This document shows, in pieces, positions 6,327 through 7,058 of a DNA stretch of 7,058 nucleotides. The position numbers and the translations under genes are program-made. How positions within the stretch are numbered: the stretch's first letter is position 1; every line of letters begins with the position of its first letter. Origin of the DNA: JAOAHC01 sp964593045 (lineage in GTDB: Bacteria; Bacillota; Clostridia; TANB77; CAG-465). The stretch is from NCBI GenBank assembly GCA_964593045.1, contig CAZQJQ010000036.1, positions 1-7,058 of the forward strand. Reading direction: 5' to 3'. Under the pieces are notes generated by a model. The model ran no database searches and had not been told where the DNA came from. It saw only the letters and a list, made by a program, of their open reading frames with translations.

Positions 6327-6331
6327 ATATA

Positions 6332-6338
6332 CCTCCCT
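6332..6338 (-). promoter_or_regulatory. Ribosome binding site of the VirB8-like gene, overlapping the peptidase stop
   Basis: AGGGAGG on the minus strand begins inside the TAG stop (6337-6339) of the peptidase gene and lies five bases before ATG 6326. The overlap implies that translation of the two genes is coupled. Confidence 0.85.
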
Positions 6339-7058
6339 ACTTAATTAGAACATAACCTCTTATAACTGCTTTATCTATTTTACCATTTGTCAAGTCTAAG
6401 ACTTTCCAACCATCTGTATTTGAACCAGACCAGCCCGGATCTCCTACATATGCACATGTTTTACCATCTTGCTGTTTTATATCAAGTAAAGTCATATAAT
6501 GTCCGCATGTAAGCTGATGATCTCCAATCTTTCCACCAGCTTGAACTAATATTATAACCGGTCTTCCTGCATTTAAATTATCTTTTATCTTTTTTATGTC
6601 AGAAGCTTTAAGTATTTTACTTTTACTTTCATCAGGATCATACTCCTTATATTCTGTATTTATTTTACCTTTAGTAACAATTTCATTATTACTAAAATAT
6701 GAGGCGATTTCTTGACATGTTAAATAAAAGTCTGTTTTTCCACTTTTTTTTGCTGCATCCAATAATGTACCTGGATTATATTTATAGCCATAACCACTAA
6801 GTATTATTGAAGTTGCAGTTAAACTACATCCTGAACTTCCTATTGTACCTCCCGAAAAAGCAGTGCTTCCCCAAGACTCACTTGCTTGTTTATATATAGT
6901 AAAATCACTATATGATTTTTCGCTACTTGAAGCCGAACTTACATCTGAATATACATCGCTAATAGTAAGAGTTTTATCTGGATATGTAACATCAGATATC
7001 GCAACACCCTCGCCTTTTGGAATATATAACCACTTATTATTGCTATCTTGTGCACTCT
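6337..7058 (-). CDS. C39-like papain-fold cysteine peptidase, C-terminal part (start beyond window)
   Basis: The frame is open from the right edge to the TAG at 6337-6339, giving 239 complete visible residues and no stop. A TTG at 6762 lies mid-domain and is not the start. The catalytic set of a C39-like peptidase is present: oxyanion Gln57 in YKQASESWGS, nucleophile Cys77 in GSSGCSLTATS, His186 in CGHYMTLLDI, and Asp206 in YVGDPGW. Family members usually have GCGPT at the nucleophile; here it is GCSLT. Ahead of the domain is a Ser/Asp-rich linker (about residues 34-50), suggesting a further N-terminal module, perhaps a signal or membrane segment and a lytic domain. In this context an exported enzyme opening the cell wall for a secretion channel (a VirB1-type role) is plausible, as is a processing peptidase. 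It is the first visible gene of the operon. The peptidase fold is well supported; the substrate is unknown. Confidence 0.85.
   Translation of the reverse strand, partial: SAQDSNNKWLYIPKGEGVAISDVTYPDKTLTISDVYSDVSSASSSEKSYSDFTIYKQASESWGSTAFSGGTIGSSGCSLTATSIILSGYGYKYNPGTLLDAAKKSGKTDFYLTCQEIASYFSNNEIVTKGKINTEYKEYDPDESKSKILKASDIKKIKDNLNAGRPVIILVQAGGKIGDHQLTCGHYMTLLDIKQQDGKTCAYVGDPGWSGSNTDGWKVLDLTNGKIDKAVIRGYVLIK

Noticed and set aside
6337..6762. Reading the right-most gene as a complete 141-residue protein from TTG 6762.
   Set aside because: The same frame stays open to 7058 and carries the catalytic Gln and Cys of the peptidase upstream of that TTG, so the short version would lack its active site.
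1..7058. CRISPR arrays, tRNA or rRNA genes, insertion sequences, attachment sites.
   Set aside because: Looked for by eye on both strands; no spaced repeats, cloverleaf, transposase or terminal inverted repeats were found.

Overview
The window is strongly AT-rich. It uses the standard genetic code (TGG for Trp, no in-frame TGA), and almost every start has a strong AGGAGG-type ribosome binding site. This points to a low-GC Gram-positive bacterium (Bacillota, probably a gut-type clostridial lineage). That is inferred from composition and gene families; no marker gene fixes the species.

Layout, left to right. A complete peptidyl-tRNA hydrolase gene (pth, minus strand) is a housekeeping chromosomal gene. 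A 150-bp divergent promoter region separates it from a large plus-strand gene for a VirD4/TraG-type coupling ATPase of type IV secretion (conjugation). That gene converges on a minus-strand operon at a 15-bp bidirectional terminator hairpin. Read in transcription order (right to left), the operon encodes: (1) the C-terminal part of a C39-like papain-fold cysteine peptidase, running off the right edge; (2) a 212-residue single-pass membrane protein with the VirB8/TcpC layout (short cytoplasmic tail, one membrane helix, probable NTF2-like exterior domain); (3) an S1-domain RNA-binding protein; (4) a winged-helix protein resembling the plasmid 'replication-relaxation' family; (5) a Nudix hydrolase. 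Two of the four gene junctions are tightly coupled, with the upstream stop codon overlapping the downstream ribosome binding site.

Interpretation. A coupling protein, a VirB8-like protein, an exported peptidase and a relaxosome-like winged-helix protein together suggest the edge of a conjugative or integrative element, or a domesticated type IV secretion locus, abutting pth. No integrase, relaxase, attachment site or VirB4 is visible in the window. The less usual members are the S1 RNA-binding protein and the Nudix hydrolase, which sit in the same apparent operon. They are the best candidates for something not explained by standard conjugation.

Start corrections made here: the coupling protein most likely starts at TTG 726 (846 aa), the Nudix protein at ATG 3708 (139 aa), and the S1 protein at ATG 5666 (282 aa). 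The C39 peptidase has no start in the window. There is no gene-free stretch longer than 300 bases.
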